Positions 14,129 to 22,550 of a stretch of DNA of 24,268 nt are shown in pieces (position 1 is the first letter of the stretch; every line of letters begins with the position of its first letter). The notes beneath the pieces were generated by a model. It was not told the origin of the DNA. It searched no databases and saw only the letters and a list, made by a program, of their open reading frames with translations. A program made the translations under genes and the position numbers. This DNA is from CAKRPJ01 sp934376955 (lineage in GTDB: Bacteria; Bacillota; Clostridia; Lachnospirales; Lachnospiraceae): assembly GCA_934376955.1 (NCBI GenBank), contig CAKRPJ010000035.1, positions 1 to 24,268 of the forward strand. Reading direction: 5' to 3'.

Positions 14129-16972
14129 ATGTCAAAGCAATATATTAAAATCCGTGGCGCCAATGAGCACAACTTAAAAAATATATCGGTGGATATCCCA
14201 AGAAATGAGCTGGTTGTTTTCACCGGATTATCCGGATCGGGAAAATCGTCGCTGGCGTTTGACACGATCTATGCGGAGGGACAGAGAAGATATATGGAAT
14301 CACTGTCTTCCTACGCAAGACAGTTTTTGGGGCAGATGGAAAAACCGAATGTGGAGAGTATCGAGGGATTGTCTCCGGCAATTTCCATCGATCAGAAGTC
14401 AACGAATAGGAATCCCCGTTCCACAGTCGGAACCGTTACGGAGATCTACGACTATATGCGTCTTTTATATGCGCGGATCGGTATACCCCATTGCCCAAAA
14501 TGCGGCAGAGAGATCAAAAAACAGACGGTGGATCAGATGGTTGACCAGATCATGGAGCTTCCGGAAAGAACAAAGATACAGCTTTTAGCGCCTATGGTCA
14601 GAGGAAGAAAGGGGCGTCACGAAAAGGTTCTGGAGCAAGCCAGAAAGAGTGGATACGTTCGTGTAATGATAGACGGAAACCTGCACGAGCTGTCTGAAGA
14701 TATCCAGCTGGAAAAAAATATCAAGCATAATATCGAGATCGTGGTTGACCGTCTTATTGTAAAGGAAGGGATCGAAAAGCGATTGACCGATTCAATCGAA
14801 ACGGTCATGAAGCTGACAGACGGCTTGATGATATTAGACGTTGCGGGCGGTGAACCGATCAATTTCAGCCAGAATTTCTCCTGTCCGGATTGCGGGGTCA
14901 GTATCGAGGAGGTCGAACCGCGAAGCTTCTCCTTTAATAATCCCTTCGGCGCCTGCCCGGAGTGTTTTGGACTGGGCTATAAAATGGAGTTTGATGAGGA
15001 TCTTATGATCCCGGATAAATCTCTTAGTATCAATCAGGGGGCAATCGCAGTAATGGGATGGCAGTCCTGCGCCAAGGAGGGAAGCTTTACCCGTGCGATA
15101 CTGGATGCTCTGGCAGCGGAATATGGTTTTGATCTGGATACTCCGTTTTGCAATTATTCCAAGGAGATCCATGACGTCCTTATATACGGCACAAATGGAA
15201 GATCGGTCAAGGTGCATTATACCGGACAGCGCGGCACAGGTGTGTATGATGTGGCGTTTGAGGGATTGATCGCAAATGTAAACCGGAGATATCGGGAGAC
15301 CTTTTCCCAGACCAGCAAGGCGGAATATGAGAGCTTTATGCGAATCACGCCCTGTACGGCGTGTCACGGACAGCGTTTAAAGAAGGAATCGTTGGCTGTT
15401 ACCGTCGGCGGAAAAAATATATATGAAGCAACAAATATGTCCATCGTGAAATTCCGGGAGTTTATTGATAGTCTGAAGCTTTCGGAAATGCAGAAAATGA
15501 TCGGTGAACAGATCTTAAAGGAGATCCGTGCCCGCATTTCCTTCCTGATCGATGTCGGGCTGGACTACCTTTCCTTATCCCGGGCTACAGGAACACTCTC
15601 CGGCGGGGAGGCCCAGAGGATCCGTCTTGCGACGCAGATCGGCTCCGGGCTGGTCGGTGTGGCTTATATTCTGGATGAGCCCAGCATCGGGCTCCATCAA
15701 AGAGACAATGACAAGCTTTTAAAAACTCTGCTCCATCTCCGGGATCTGGGAAACAGTGTGATTGTGGTGGAGCATGATGAGGATACGATGAAAGCGGCGG
15801 ACTGCATTGTGGATATCGGGCCGGGAGCGGGAGAACATGGTGGACAACTTGTCGCTGTCGGCACCGCCAAAGAGATCATGAAGTGTCCGGAATCCATTAC
15901 CGGAGCATATTTGAGCGGTCGGCTTTCGATACCGGTTCCTAAGGAAAGAAGGGAGCCCTCCGGCTGGCTTACGATCCGTGGTGCAAGGGAAAATAACCTT
16001 AAAAATATTGATGTCAGGATCCCGCTGGGAGTCATGACCTGTGTGACAGGCGTATCCGGATCGGGAAAAAGCTCTCTGATCAATGTGATCCTTTACAAGG
16101 CATTAGCCAGACAGCTGAACCGCGCCCGGACGATCCCGGGGGCATACGATAAAATTGAAGGAACAGAGCAGCTGGATAAGATCATTGCGATCGATCAGTC
16201 TCCGATCGGCCGCACTCCGCGTTCCAATCCTGCAACCTACACAGGAGTTTTTGACTTGATCCGCGATCTTTTTGCATCTACGCCGGATGCGAAAGCAAAG
16301 GGATACGGGAAAGGAAGATTCAGCTTCAATGTAAAAGGCGGCCGCTGTGAGGCGTGCAGCGGGGACGGGATCATTAAAATAGAAATGCATTTTCTTCCGG
16401 ATGTCTATGTGCCCTGCGAGGTCTGCGGCGGAAAGCGATATAACAGGGAAACGCTGGAGGTCAAGTATAAGGGAAAGAGTATTTACGATGTGCTCAACAT
16501 GACCGTCGAGGAAGCGTTAAAATTCTTTGAGAATGTGCCTTCGATCGCCCGAAAGATCGAGACCTTGAATGATGTCGGACTTTCCTATATCCGTCTGGGT
16601 CAGCCATCGACGGAGCTGTCCGGAGGAGAAGCCCAGAGGATCAAGCTGGCCTCCGAGCTGTCGCGGCGGGGAACCGGAAAGACGATCTATATTCTTGATG
16701 AGCCGACGACCGGACTTCATTTCGCGGATGTCCATAAGCTTGTTGAGATATTAAGGCGTCTGTCTCAGGGCGGAAATACGGTCGTAGTGATCGAGCACAA
16801 TCTGGATGTGATAAAAACGGCAGATTATATCATTGATATGGGCCCGGAGGGCGGAGACCGCGGCGGAACCGTGATCGCCTCGGGAACACCGGAGGAGATA
16901 AGTGAAGTTCCCATCTCCTATACCGGACAATATGTTAAAAAATATCTGTCGAAAAAGCATACTTGGGACTAG
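14129..16972 (+). CDS. uvrA: Excinuclease ABC subunit A
   Basis: Damage-recognition ATPase of nucleotide excision repair; works with UvrB and UvrC. The start is at 14129 (947 aa, typical), preceded by GAGGAGA; an open frame reaches back to 13997 but covers the promoter. Two ABC modules are visible: Walker A GLSGSGKS at 33-40 and again GVSGSGKSSL near 643; signatures LSGGEAQRIRLATQ and LSGGEAQRIKLASE; Walker B ILDEPSIGLHQRD and ILDEPTTGLHFAD. Zinc fingers: CPDCGVSIEEVEPRSFSF...CPEC in the first half and CEACSGDGIIKIEMHFL...CEVC in the second. A CPKCGREI stretch lies near residue 120. uvrB is not in the window. Confidence 0.97.
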   Translation: MSKQYIKIRGANEHNLKNISVDIPRNELVVFTGLSGSGKSSLAFDTIYAEGQRRYMESLSSYARQFLGQMEKPNVESIEGLSPAISIDQKSTNRNPRSTVGTVTEIYDYMRLLYARIGIPHCPKCGREIKKQTVDQMVDQIMELPERTKIQLLAPMVRGRKGRHEKVLEQARKSGYVRVMIDGNLHELSEDIQLEKNIKHNIEIVVDRLIVKEGIEKRLTDSIETVMKLTDGLMILDVAGGEPINFSQNFSCPDCGVSIEEVEPRSFSFNNPFGACPECFGLGYKMEFDEDLMIPDKSLSINQGAIAVMGWQSCAKEGSFTRAILDALAAEYGFDLDTPFCNYSKEIHDVLIYGTNGRSVKVHYTGQRGTGVYDVAFEGLIANVNRRYRETFSQTSKAEYESFMRITPCTACHGQRLKKESLAVTVGGKNIYEATNMSIVKFREFIDSLKLSEMQKMIGEQILKEIRARISFLIDVGLDYLSLSRATGTLSGGEAQRIRLATQIGSGLVGVAYILDEPSIGLHQRDNDKLLKTLLHLRDLGNSVIVVEHDEDTMKAADCIVDIGPGAGEHGGQLVAVGTAKEIMKCPESITGAYLSGRLSIPVPKERREPSGWLTIRGARENNLKNIDVRIPLGVMTCVTGVSGSGKSSLINVILYKALARQLNRARTIPGAYDKIEGTEQLDKIIAIDQSPIGRTPRSNPATYTGVFDLIRDLFASTPDAKAKGYGKGRFSFNVKGGRCEACSGDGIIKIEMHFLPDVYVPCEVCGGKRYNRETLEVKYKGKSIYDVLNMTVEEALKFFENVPSIARKIETLNDVGLSYIRLGQPSTELSGGEAQRIKLASELSRRGTGKTIYILDEPTTGLHFADVHKLVEILRRLSQGGNTVVVIEHNLDVIKTADYIIDMGPEGGDRGGTVIASGTPEEISEVPISYTGQYVKKYLSKKHTWD

Positions 16973-16992
16973 CCGTCGCGTTTGCAGATTGG

Positions 16993-16998
16993 TATAAT
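16993..16998 (+). promoter_or_regulatory. Possible -10 box for iadA
   Basis: TATAAT in the short gap after uvrA, about 36 bases before the iadA start. No acceptable -35 is visible, so iadA may instead be reached by read-through from uvrA; no terminator separates them. Confidence 0.35.
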
Positions 16999-17033
16999 AA
17001 GGGAAGAATGATAATACTTCAGGAGGGCTGTAT

Positions 17034-18182
17034 ATGTTATTGATCAAGGGCGCGGAGCTTTACGCACCGGAATACAAGGGTAAAAAAGATGTTCTGATCG
17101 CAGGCGGAAGGATCGAGAAGATCGGAGAAGAACTCTCTGCCTGTAACGATTGCCAGGTGATCGACGGAACCGGAAAGATTGTAGCACCGGGTATTATTGA
17201 TCGCCATGTTCACATTACGGGAGGCGGCGGAGAAGGCAGCTTCCACACACAGGCACCGCCGGTTCAGCTCTCGAGCCTGATCAAGGGCGGAGTGACTACC
17301 GTGATCGGTGTTCTGGGAACAGATGGGATCAGCAGAAGTGTTGAGAATCTTTTCGCTAAGGCAAAGGCACTGAAGGAGGAAGGAATTTCCGCATATTGCT
17401 GCTGCGGAGCTTATGGATATCCAAGTCCTACGATCACCGGAAGCATCAGCAAGGATATCATGTTCATTGATGAGATCCTCGGATTAAAGCTTGCGATCTC
17501 AGATCATCGTGCGCCGAATATTTCAGTGGACGAGCTGATCCGTTTGGGCAGCGATGTGAGAACGGCGGCAATGCTGAGCGGAAAGCCGGGATTTATCTGT
17601 CTTCACATGGGCGGCGATAAGAGATGTCTTGCTCCGGTGTTTGAGGCGCTGGAAAAGACCTCCATTCCGATCAAAACATTCCATCCGACACATGTAGGCC
17701 GTGACAAGGATCTTCAGGCGGATGCCTTCAAGTTTGCAAAGATGGGCGGTACGATCGATATTACCTGCGGTCAGTTTGAAAATAAGATGATCTCGGTGGC
17801 AGAATCTCTGAAGGAAGCAAAGGCGCAGGGGGTTCCGATGGAGAAGGTCACGATCAGCTCGGACGGACAGGGAAGCTGGTCGAATTATGATGCTGAAGGT
17901 CATCTGACAGAGATGGGAGTTTCTGATGTAGATACCGTTTACCGTCAGATCGTTTTTGAAGTACAAAAAGAAGGAATGGCTCTGGAGGAGGCACTTACTT
18001 ATGGAACCAGCAACGTGGCGAAGGCTCTGGAGCTGTACCCGAAGAAGGGGGCTGTAAGTGAGGGAAGTGATGCAGATGTTCTGATCCTTAATTCTGATCT
18101 CTCCATGAACGCCGTTATCGCCAACGGAACGGTGATGATGCAGGATGGCGCCCTTCTTAAAAAGGGAACCTACGAAGCGTAA
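17034..18182 (+). CDS. iadA: Isoaspartyl (beta-aspartyl) dipeptidase
   Basis: Binuclear-metal amidohydrolase that splits beta-aspartyl dipeptides formed from isomerised Asp/Asn residues. 382 aa, close to the E. coli enzyme. Metal ligands align with the known IadA set: His58 and His60 (DRHVHITGGGGEG), Lys152 as the carbamylated bridge (LKLAISDHRAP), His191 (CLHMGGD), His220 (FHPTHVGR) and Asp277 (SSDGQG). GAGGG of an AGGAGGG site lies 8 bases upstream. Dihydroorotase/hydantoinase relatives share the fold, but the GGGGEGSF and SDHRAP text fits IadA. Probably clears damaged-protein peptides; cytoplasmic. Confidence 0.92.
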   Translation: MLLIKGAELYAPEYKGKKDVLIAGGRIEKIGEELSACNDCQVIDGTGKIVAPGIIDRHVHITGGGGEGSFHTQAPPVQLSSLIKGGVTTVIGVLGTDGISRSVENLFAKAKALKEEGISAYCCCGAYGYPSPTITGSISKDIMFIDEILGLKLAISDHRAPNISVDELIRLGSDVRTAAMLSGKPGFICLHMGGDKRCLAPVFEALEKTSIPIKTFHPTHVGRDKDLQADAFKFAKMGGTIDITCGQFENKMISVAESLKEAKAQGVPMEKVTISSDGQGSWSNYDAEGHLTEMGVSDVDTVYRQIVFEVQKEGMALEEALTYGTSNVAKALELYPKKGAVSEGSDADVLILNSDLSMNAVIANGTVMMQDGALLKKGTYEA

Positions 18183-18251
18183 TCGTGGGAGAATAATCCC
18201 ACGACCTCTCATTTATAAGGATGTCAAAAGATGTTGTGACCAATATCTTTT
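18183..18251 (+). terminator. Hairpins after iadA, probable termination region
   Basis: TCGTGGGA (18183-18190) pairs with TCCCACGA (18197-18204) right at the iadA stop. A second dyad, AAAAGAT (18226-18232) with ATCTTTT (18245-18251), follows. The first lacks a T run; the second ends in one. Termination is plausible but not clean. Confidence 0.45.
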
Positions 18252-18263
18252 CGTTGAATCCTC

Positions 18264-18292
18264 TTGCAAAGAGGTGGACTTTCATTTATAAT
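18264..18292 (+). promoter_or_regulatory. guaA promoter
   Basis: TTGCAA (18264-18269), exact 17-base spacer, TATAAT (18287-18292). Predicted start near 18299, giving a leader of about 135 nt. A second TATAAT at 18389-18394 lacks a -35 and could be an alternative. Confidence 0.7.
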
Positions 18293-18303
18293 TAAGTACA
18301 CTT

Positions 18304-18381
18304 GAGAGCATCTGTCCTGATGCTCTCGGCAGGGACTGTATAAAATTATGTGGAACTGTCAGAGCGGCAGTTCCACATTTG
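18304..18381 (+). promoter_or_regulatory. Structured guaA leader with terminator-like second hairpin
   Basis: Hairpin 1: GAGAGCAT (18304-18311) with ATGCTCTC (18320-18327). Hairpin 2: TGTGGAACTG (18349-18358) with CAGTTCCACA (18368-18377), a perfect 10-bp stem followed by TTTGT. Both lie between the promoter and guaA. The order fits a leader that ends or lets pass transcription. It does not match the purine riboswitch consensus that I know. Confidence 0.5.
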
Positions 18382-18433
18382 TATACCTTATAATAACATC
18401 CCGAAGATAAGTTAATTTTACAGGAGGCCTACG

Positions 18434-19978
18434 ATGAATCAGGAAAAGATTATCGTTATTGACTTTGGCGGTCAGTATAACCAGCTGGTGGCCCGCCGAG
18501 TTCGTGAATGTAATGTATATTGTGAGATCTACTCTTACCGGACTCCGATCGAGCAGATCAAGGCAATGAATCCGAAAGGGATCATCTTAACCGGCGGCCC
18601 GAACAGCGTTTACGAGGAAGGCGCTGCCACATGCAGCAAAGAGCTGTTTGAGATGGGGGTTCCGGTGCTCGGACTTTGCTATGGCGCTCAGCTTATGATG
18701 CATGTTCTCGGTGGAAATGTCTGCAAAGCGCCGGTGCGTGAGTATGGTAAGATCGAAGTAACTGTTGACAAGACCAGCAAGCTGTTTGGAAATGTATCGG
18801 AAAAAACGATCTGCTGGATGAGCCATAACGATTATATTGACAAGCTCGCTCCCGGTTTCCGCATCGTCGGTCACACTGCAGACTGCCCGATCGCAGTAGC
18901 AGAGTGTGAAGAAAAGAAACTTTATGCGATCCAGTTCCATCCTGAGGTTCTCCATACAAAGGAAGGTATCAAGATGCTCCACAACTTCATGTATGAAGTC
19001 TGCGGATGTGCAGGAACATGGAAGATGGATGCATTCGTTGAAAACAGCATCAAGGCACTCCGGGAAAAGGTCGGAAACGGAAAGGTTCTCTGTGCATTAT
19101 CAGGCGGAGTGGATTCTTCCGTTGCGGCTGTTATGCTGTCAAGAGCTGTCGGTGACCAGCTTACCTGCGTTTTTGTTGACCATGGCCTTCTTCGTAAAAA
19201 TGAGGGAGATGAGGTTGAAGAAGTATTTGGCCCGAATGGCTCCTACAACCTGAATTTCATCCGTGTAAACGCACAGCAGCGTTTTTACGACAAGTTAGCC
19301 GGTGTAGAAGATCCGGAGAGAAAGAGAAAGATCATCGGTGAAGAATTTATCCGTGTATTTGAGGAAGAAGCAAAGAAGATCGGTGCTGTTGACTTCTTAG
19401 TACAGGGAACGATCTACCCGGATGTAGTTGAGAGTGGATTAGGCGGTGAGTCCGCAGTGATCAAATCCCATCATAATGTCGGAGGACTTCCGGACTACGT
19501 TGATTTTAAGGAGATTATCGAACCGCTCCGTGACCTGTTTAAGGACGAAGTCCGCAAAGCTGGTCTGGAATTAGGAATCCCGGAAAAATTTGTGTATCGT
19601 CAGCCGTTCCCGGGCCCGGGACTCGGAATCCGTATCATCGGAGAAGTAACACCTGAGAAGGTTGCTATGGTACAGGAGGCCGATGCCATTTACCGCGAGG
19701 AGATCGCAAAGGCCGGACTGGACAAAGGAATCGGACAGTATTTTGCGGCCCTTACTAACATGCGTTCCGTTGGTGTTATGGGCGATGAGAGAACCTACGA
19801 CTACGCGATCGCATTAAGAGCGGTAAATACGATCGACTTTATGACGGCAGAAGCCGCAGAGCTTCCGTGGGATGTACTCGGTAAGGTCTCCAGCAGAATC
19901 GTCAATGAAGTGAAGCACGTTAACCGTGTACTCTACGATTGCACAGGGAAACCGCCGGCAACGATTGAGTTTGAGTAA
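18434..19978 (+). CDS. guaA: GMP synthase (glutamine-hydrolysing)
   Basis: Converts XMP to GMP using glutamine and ATP; the last step of guanylate synthesis. 514 aa, standard. The N-terminal class I glutamine amidotransferase has Cys82 (LGLCYGAQ) and His169/Glu171 (QFHPEVLHT). The ATP-pyrophosphatase loop is LSGGVDSSV (222-230). The C-terminal dimerisation domain ends in PPATIEFE, the family's usual ending. ACAGGAGG lies 6-7 bases before the ATG. The last 12 bases of the gene recur, with one change, at 23025, and the 3' end of guaA is a known landing site for genomic islands. Confidence 0.97.
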   Translation: MNQEKIIVIDFGGQYNQLVARRVRECNVYCEIYSYRTPIEQIKAMNPKGIILTGGPNSVYEEGAATCSKELFEMGVPVLGLCYGAQLMMHVLGGNVCKAPVREYGKIEVTVDKTSKLFGNVSEKTICWMSHNDYIDKLAPGFRIVGHTADCPIAVAECEEKKLYAIQFHPEVLHTKEGIKMLHNFMYEVCGCAGTWKMDAFVENSIKALREKVGNGKVLCALSGGVDSSVAAVMLSRAVGDQLTCVFVDHGLLRKNEGDEVEEVFGPNGSYNLNFIRVNAQQRFYDKLAGVEDPERKRKIIGEEFIRVFEEEAKKIGAVDFLVQGTIYPDVVESGLGGESAVIKSHHNVGGLPDYVDFKEIIEPLRDLFKDEVRKAGLELGIPEKFVYRQPFPGPGLGIRIIGEVTPEKVAMVQEADAIYREEIAKAGLDKGIGQYFAALTNMRSVGVMGDERTYDYAIALRAVNTIDFMTAEAAELPWDVLGKVSSRIVNEVKHVNRVLYDCTGKPPATIEFE

Positions 19979-19986
19979 CGGATTAG

Positions 19987-20030
19987 AATGCCGAAAGCCT
20001 GTATTTATGCGGGCTTCCGGCATTTGTTTT
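19987..20030 (+). terminator. guaA terminator
   Basis: AATGCCGAAAGCC (19987-19999) pairs with GGGCTTCCGGCATT (20011-20024), with one mismatch, then TTGTTTT. The loop TGTATTTATGC and 3' arm resemble the terminator at 23043-23081. Confidence 0.88.
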
Positions 20031-20083
20031 ATCAAATGGCTCTAGTTTGGCTCTATTTGTGGGGAGAGTAATGTATAATTAGT

Positions 20084-20399
20084 GTAGAGCAGATGCAGAC
20101 AGCCATAGCAGAGAACAGCCGGACGGCACTTGACCAGAATGGATATGAGAGAAGATATACTGACATTATTGAAAAGCACAATACTATCAAATCAGAATAG
20201 GACAGGATTTCAGAACAGCTTGATAGAAAGCACAGAGGGAGTTGTTCAAGAGATTCATTCGTGCATTGGAAAAGCAGGTTACTTTGATAGAAGAATTCGA
20301 TGAGGGACTTTAAAGCAGCCTTGTTCAGGAAGTAGTGAAAATGTCAGGAATGATATACGATTTATCTCCAAGAACGGATTTGAAATAAAAGCGAGATAA
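20084..20399 (+). pseudogene. Broken C-terminal end of a large serine recombinase
   Basis: Three frames together spell a recombinase C-terminus. Frame one, from 20084, reads AIAENSRTALDQNGYERRYT up to an in-frame TAG at 20198-20200 and onward to about 20235. Frame two, from about 20239, reads ELFKRFIRALEKQVTLIEEF and has a TAA at 20311-20313. Frame three, from 20340, reads NVRNDIRFISKNGFEIKAR and ends at 20397-20399. At least two frameshifts and two nonsense codons are needed, and the catalytic N-terminal domain is absent. The pattern (AIAENSRTAL..., then FIRALEKQ...EEFDEGL*SSLV, then DIRF...NGFEI) is that of clostridial Tn4451/TnpX-like recombinases as I know them. It is the scar of a mobile element just downstream of guaA. 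Confidence 0.75.
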
Positions 20400-20452
20400 A
20401 TTAAATTTTGAGTTGACCTTTATAAACGTTGCTTGAAATATAATTTCTAACA

Positions 20453-20488
20453 ATATTAGTAGCAATATTACATTAAATGTGCTAATAT
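20453..20488 (+). promoter_or_regulatory. AT-rich dyad in the promoter region of the TerB-like/AAA+ cassette
   Basis: ATATTAG (20453-20459) is repeated inverted as CTAATAT (20482-20488), with further partial matches inside. It lies between a TTGACC...TATAAT pair (20413-20418 and 20439-20444, spacer 20, longer than ideal) and the start codon at 20540. It may be an operator, or part of a second promoter that uses TGCTAATAT at 20479-20487. The 20400-20539 gap holds nothing else visible. Confidence 0.4.
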
Positions 20489-20539
20489 ATAATTATTCAA
20501 TATAAATGCTGCTATTTTTTAGAAAGAAGAGGTATGCTT

Positions 20540-21127
20540 ATGATTAATCCGAACTTTAAAGCTATGCTTACCAAAATAGACGAACTTGTTAGCAATGTTC
20601 TTCAAAAAGGCGGCCATGATACTCAAGGTGTTGAAATAGTCAAAGTTGGCTTGTCTCAATTTTTAATGTATTTATCTGCTTCAGATGGTAAAATTGAATG
20701 GAGTGAAGCAGACAATATTTCTCAATATCTCGGCTTAAATATCACTCCAGAAGCTGTCAATCAATTTATCCGTGAACAAAACATTTACTCTACAAAATTT
20801 GAGCAGAAGGTTCCACTTGCTTTTCAGGTATTGGTAGAGGCAGACAACCTACTCTGGGATAATGGTAGTCGTGAAACTTGTTCTGCTGATATGTTATTAA
20901 ACCTATATAAAGCTATTGGTGAAGAATTAATCAATGCAGATAACGATGTTAATGATACTGAAATGCAGGATTATACCATTTATATTAATATGCTTTCGAA
21001 TTATATTATGCAAAATGATAAATTTAAACAGCAAGGTAGTGTATATACTGGTTTACACAAAAACACCGGAAATAATAGTGTAGACGCACCAGTTAAGTCT
21101 GGAGTTTCTGCTCCAAGAAAGCGATAA
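20540..21127 (+). CDS. TerB-like helical protein, partner of the downstream AAA+ ATPase
   Basis: A 195-aa soluble protein. The ATG at 20540 is chosen over 20534 because AAGAGG at 20527-20532 is 7 bases from it and almost touches the earlier one. Residues about 30-160 look like a TerB-type (tellurite-resistance-associated) acidic helical domain: FLMYLSASDGKIEWSEAD (41-58), then AIGEELINADNDVNDTEMQD (125-144), the two half-motifs with Asp-Gly/Asp-Asp and a following Glu. The same region aligns with the N-terminus of the next gene (FLSYLSSSDG, YSSEFEQTVP, FKALGKEF). The C-terminal 30 residues are basic, polar and probably disordered (ending SAPRKR). No signal peptide or membrane segment. AT-rich with A/T-ending codons, unlike guaA. 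The TerB assignment is by motif recognition; the function is unknown. Confidence 0.75.
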   Translation: MINPNFKAMLTKIDELVSNVLQKGGHDTQGVEIVKVGLSQFLMYLSASDGKIEWSEADNISQYLGLNITPEAVNQFIREQNIYSTKFEQKVPLAFQVLVEADNLLWDNGSRETCSADMLLNLYKAIGEELINADNDVNDTEMQDYTIYINMLSNYIMQNDKFKQQGSVYTGLHKNTGNNSVDAPVKSGVSAPRKR

Positions 21128-21134
21128 TAATTAA

Positions 21135-22514
21135 ATGAATGATGCATTGAAACAAGCATTAGATGAATTGCTTGATATTTGTGATAAAAATTCCAAACAA
21201 ACCCACGAGTCAGAATCAATTAGTTTCGAAAGAAGTCAATTGAAAAAAGATATCGTTAATTTTTTGTCGTATTTATCTTCATCAGACGGAATAATTTCTA
21301 GTTACGAAGTGGATTTTATTGCCGATTATGTTGGCAATAGAATGACTGAAGAAGAATTACGAAAATATGTAGATGAAAACAACACCTATTCTTCTGAATT
21401 TGAACAAACTGTTCCACCAACGCTTAAACGTCTTGTAAAAGATGAACAAGAACATGTATGTTCTTATTCTAATGCCAAAGCATTTGTAGAAGTTTTTAAA
21501 GCACTTGGAAAAGAGTTTGTTGTTTGTGATGGAGAAGCAGATGATAACGAAGTATCTGACTTTTCAACATACACAACAACACTTGATAATTTTTTAGAAA
21601 ACGAATTAAATGATACAAGTACATTGATTAGTTCTATTGATTTATCTCAAATCCATGCAGGAGAAAATATTCCTAAATTTAATGTAAACGGTGAAAAAGA
21701 ACCTTCTCTTGATGAACTAATGGCTCAGTTAAATGACTTGATTGGATTAAATGTTGTAAAAAAAGATGTTACTTCTCTAATCCATTTGCAGGAAATTCGT
21801 AAGCTTAGAAGAGAGCGTGGATTAAAAGATATTCCTATTTCTAATCATCTAGTATTTTACGGGAATCCCGGTACTGGAAAAACTACAGTTGCGAGGTTAC
21901 TTGCTAAGATTTATCACGCAATGGGAATTCTTTCTAACGGGCAATTAATAGAAGTTGACAGAGCTGGATTAGTAGCGGGATATGTAGGACAGACTGCACT
22001 AAAAACACAAGAAGTTATAAAAAGTGCATTAGGTGGTGTTTTATTTATTGATGAAGCGTATGAACTATCTTCACACGGAAGTACAAATGATTTTGGCCAA
22101 GAAGCTATAGATACTTTATTAAAATCTATGGAAGATAATCGTGATGATTTTGTAGTAATTGTTGCAGGTTATCCAGAACTCATGGCAAGATTTATAGATT
22201 CCAATCCAGGTTTAAGATCGCGTTTTAATAAGTATATTAATTTCGAGGATTATAGTGTAGACGAATTAATTGAAATATTCAAACTTATGTGTAAAAACGC
22301 TGGTTATACATATACGAATAACGCAATCAATACAGTTACAGAAATATTTAAAACAAAGTTTAAAAATCGTGGAAAAAACTTTGCCAATGCTAGAGAGGTA
22401 AGAAATTTCTTTGAAACTGCAATGTTAAGACAAGCAGATCGTTTGTTTAATGTGAATAATCCTTCTAACGAAGATTTAATGAATATTACTGTTGAAGATA
22501 TTCAATCTATTTAA
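21135..22514 (+). CDS. TerB-like domain fused to a CbbX/SpoVK/EccA-type AAA+ ATPase
   Basis: A 459-aa protein. Residues about 35-155 form a TerB-like domain homologous to the previous gene (FLSYLSSSDG at 43-52; CDGEADDNEVSDF at 131-143). After a linker, 193-459 is a complete AAA+ module: LIGLNVVKKDV entry, Walker A GNPGTGKT (243-250), pore-loop-like AGYVGQT (281-287), Walker B GVLFIDEAYEL (301-311), sensor 1 VIVAGYPELM (341-350), arginine-finger region NPGLRSRFNKYINF (357-370) and sensor 2 NAREVRNFFE (418-427). All catalytic residues are present. This subfamily (CbbX, SpoVK, EccA) forms hexameric remodelling machines. The start is 7 bases after the previous stop, with only a weak ribosome site, so translation is probably coupled. 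AT-rich; likely acquired. The client protein and role are unknown. Confidence 0.85.
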   Translation: MNDALKQALDELLDICDKNSKQTHESESISFERSQLKKDIVNFLSYLSSSDGIISSYEVDFIADYVGNRMTEEELRKYVDENNTYSSEFEQTVPPTLKRLVKDEQEHVCSYSNAKAFVEVFKALGKEFVVCDGEADDNEVSDFSTYTTTLDNFLENELNDTSTLISSIDLSQIHAGENIPKFNVNGEKEPSLDELMAQLNDLIGLNVVKKDVTSLIHLQEIRKLRRERGLKDIPISNHLVFYGNPGTGKTTVARLLAKIYHAMGILSNGQLIEVDRAGLVAGYVGQTALKTQEVIKSALGGVLFIDEAYELSSHGSTNDFGQEAIDTLLKSMEDNRDDFVVIVAGYPELMARFIDSNPGLRSRFNKYINFEDYSVDELIEIFKLMCKNAGYTYTNNAINTVTEIFKTKFKNRGKNFANAREVRNFFETAMLRQADRLFNVNNPSNEDLMNITVEDIQSI

Positions 22515-22550
22515 CTATTCATATTTTTCATTCAATAACATATAAAATAC

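Noticed and set aside
18299..18433. Purine riboswitch upstream of guaA
   Set aside because: The conserved three-way junction sequence is not there; only two simple hairpins are visible.
20413..20444. TTGACC with TATAAT as a firm promoter for the TerB-like/AAA+ cassette
   Set aside because: The spacer is 20 bases, too long for a standard promoter; kept only as context for the dyad.
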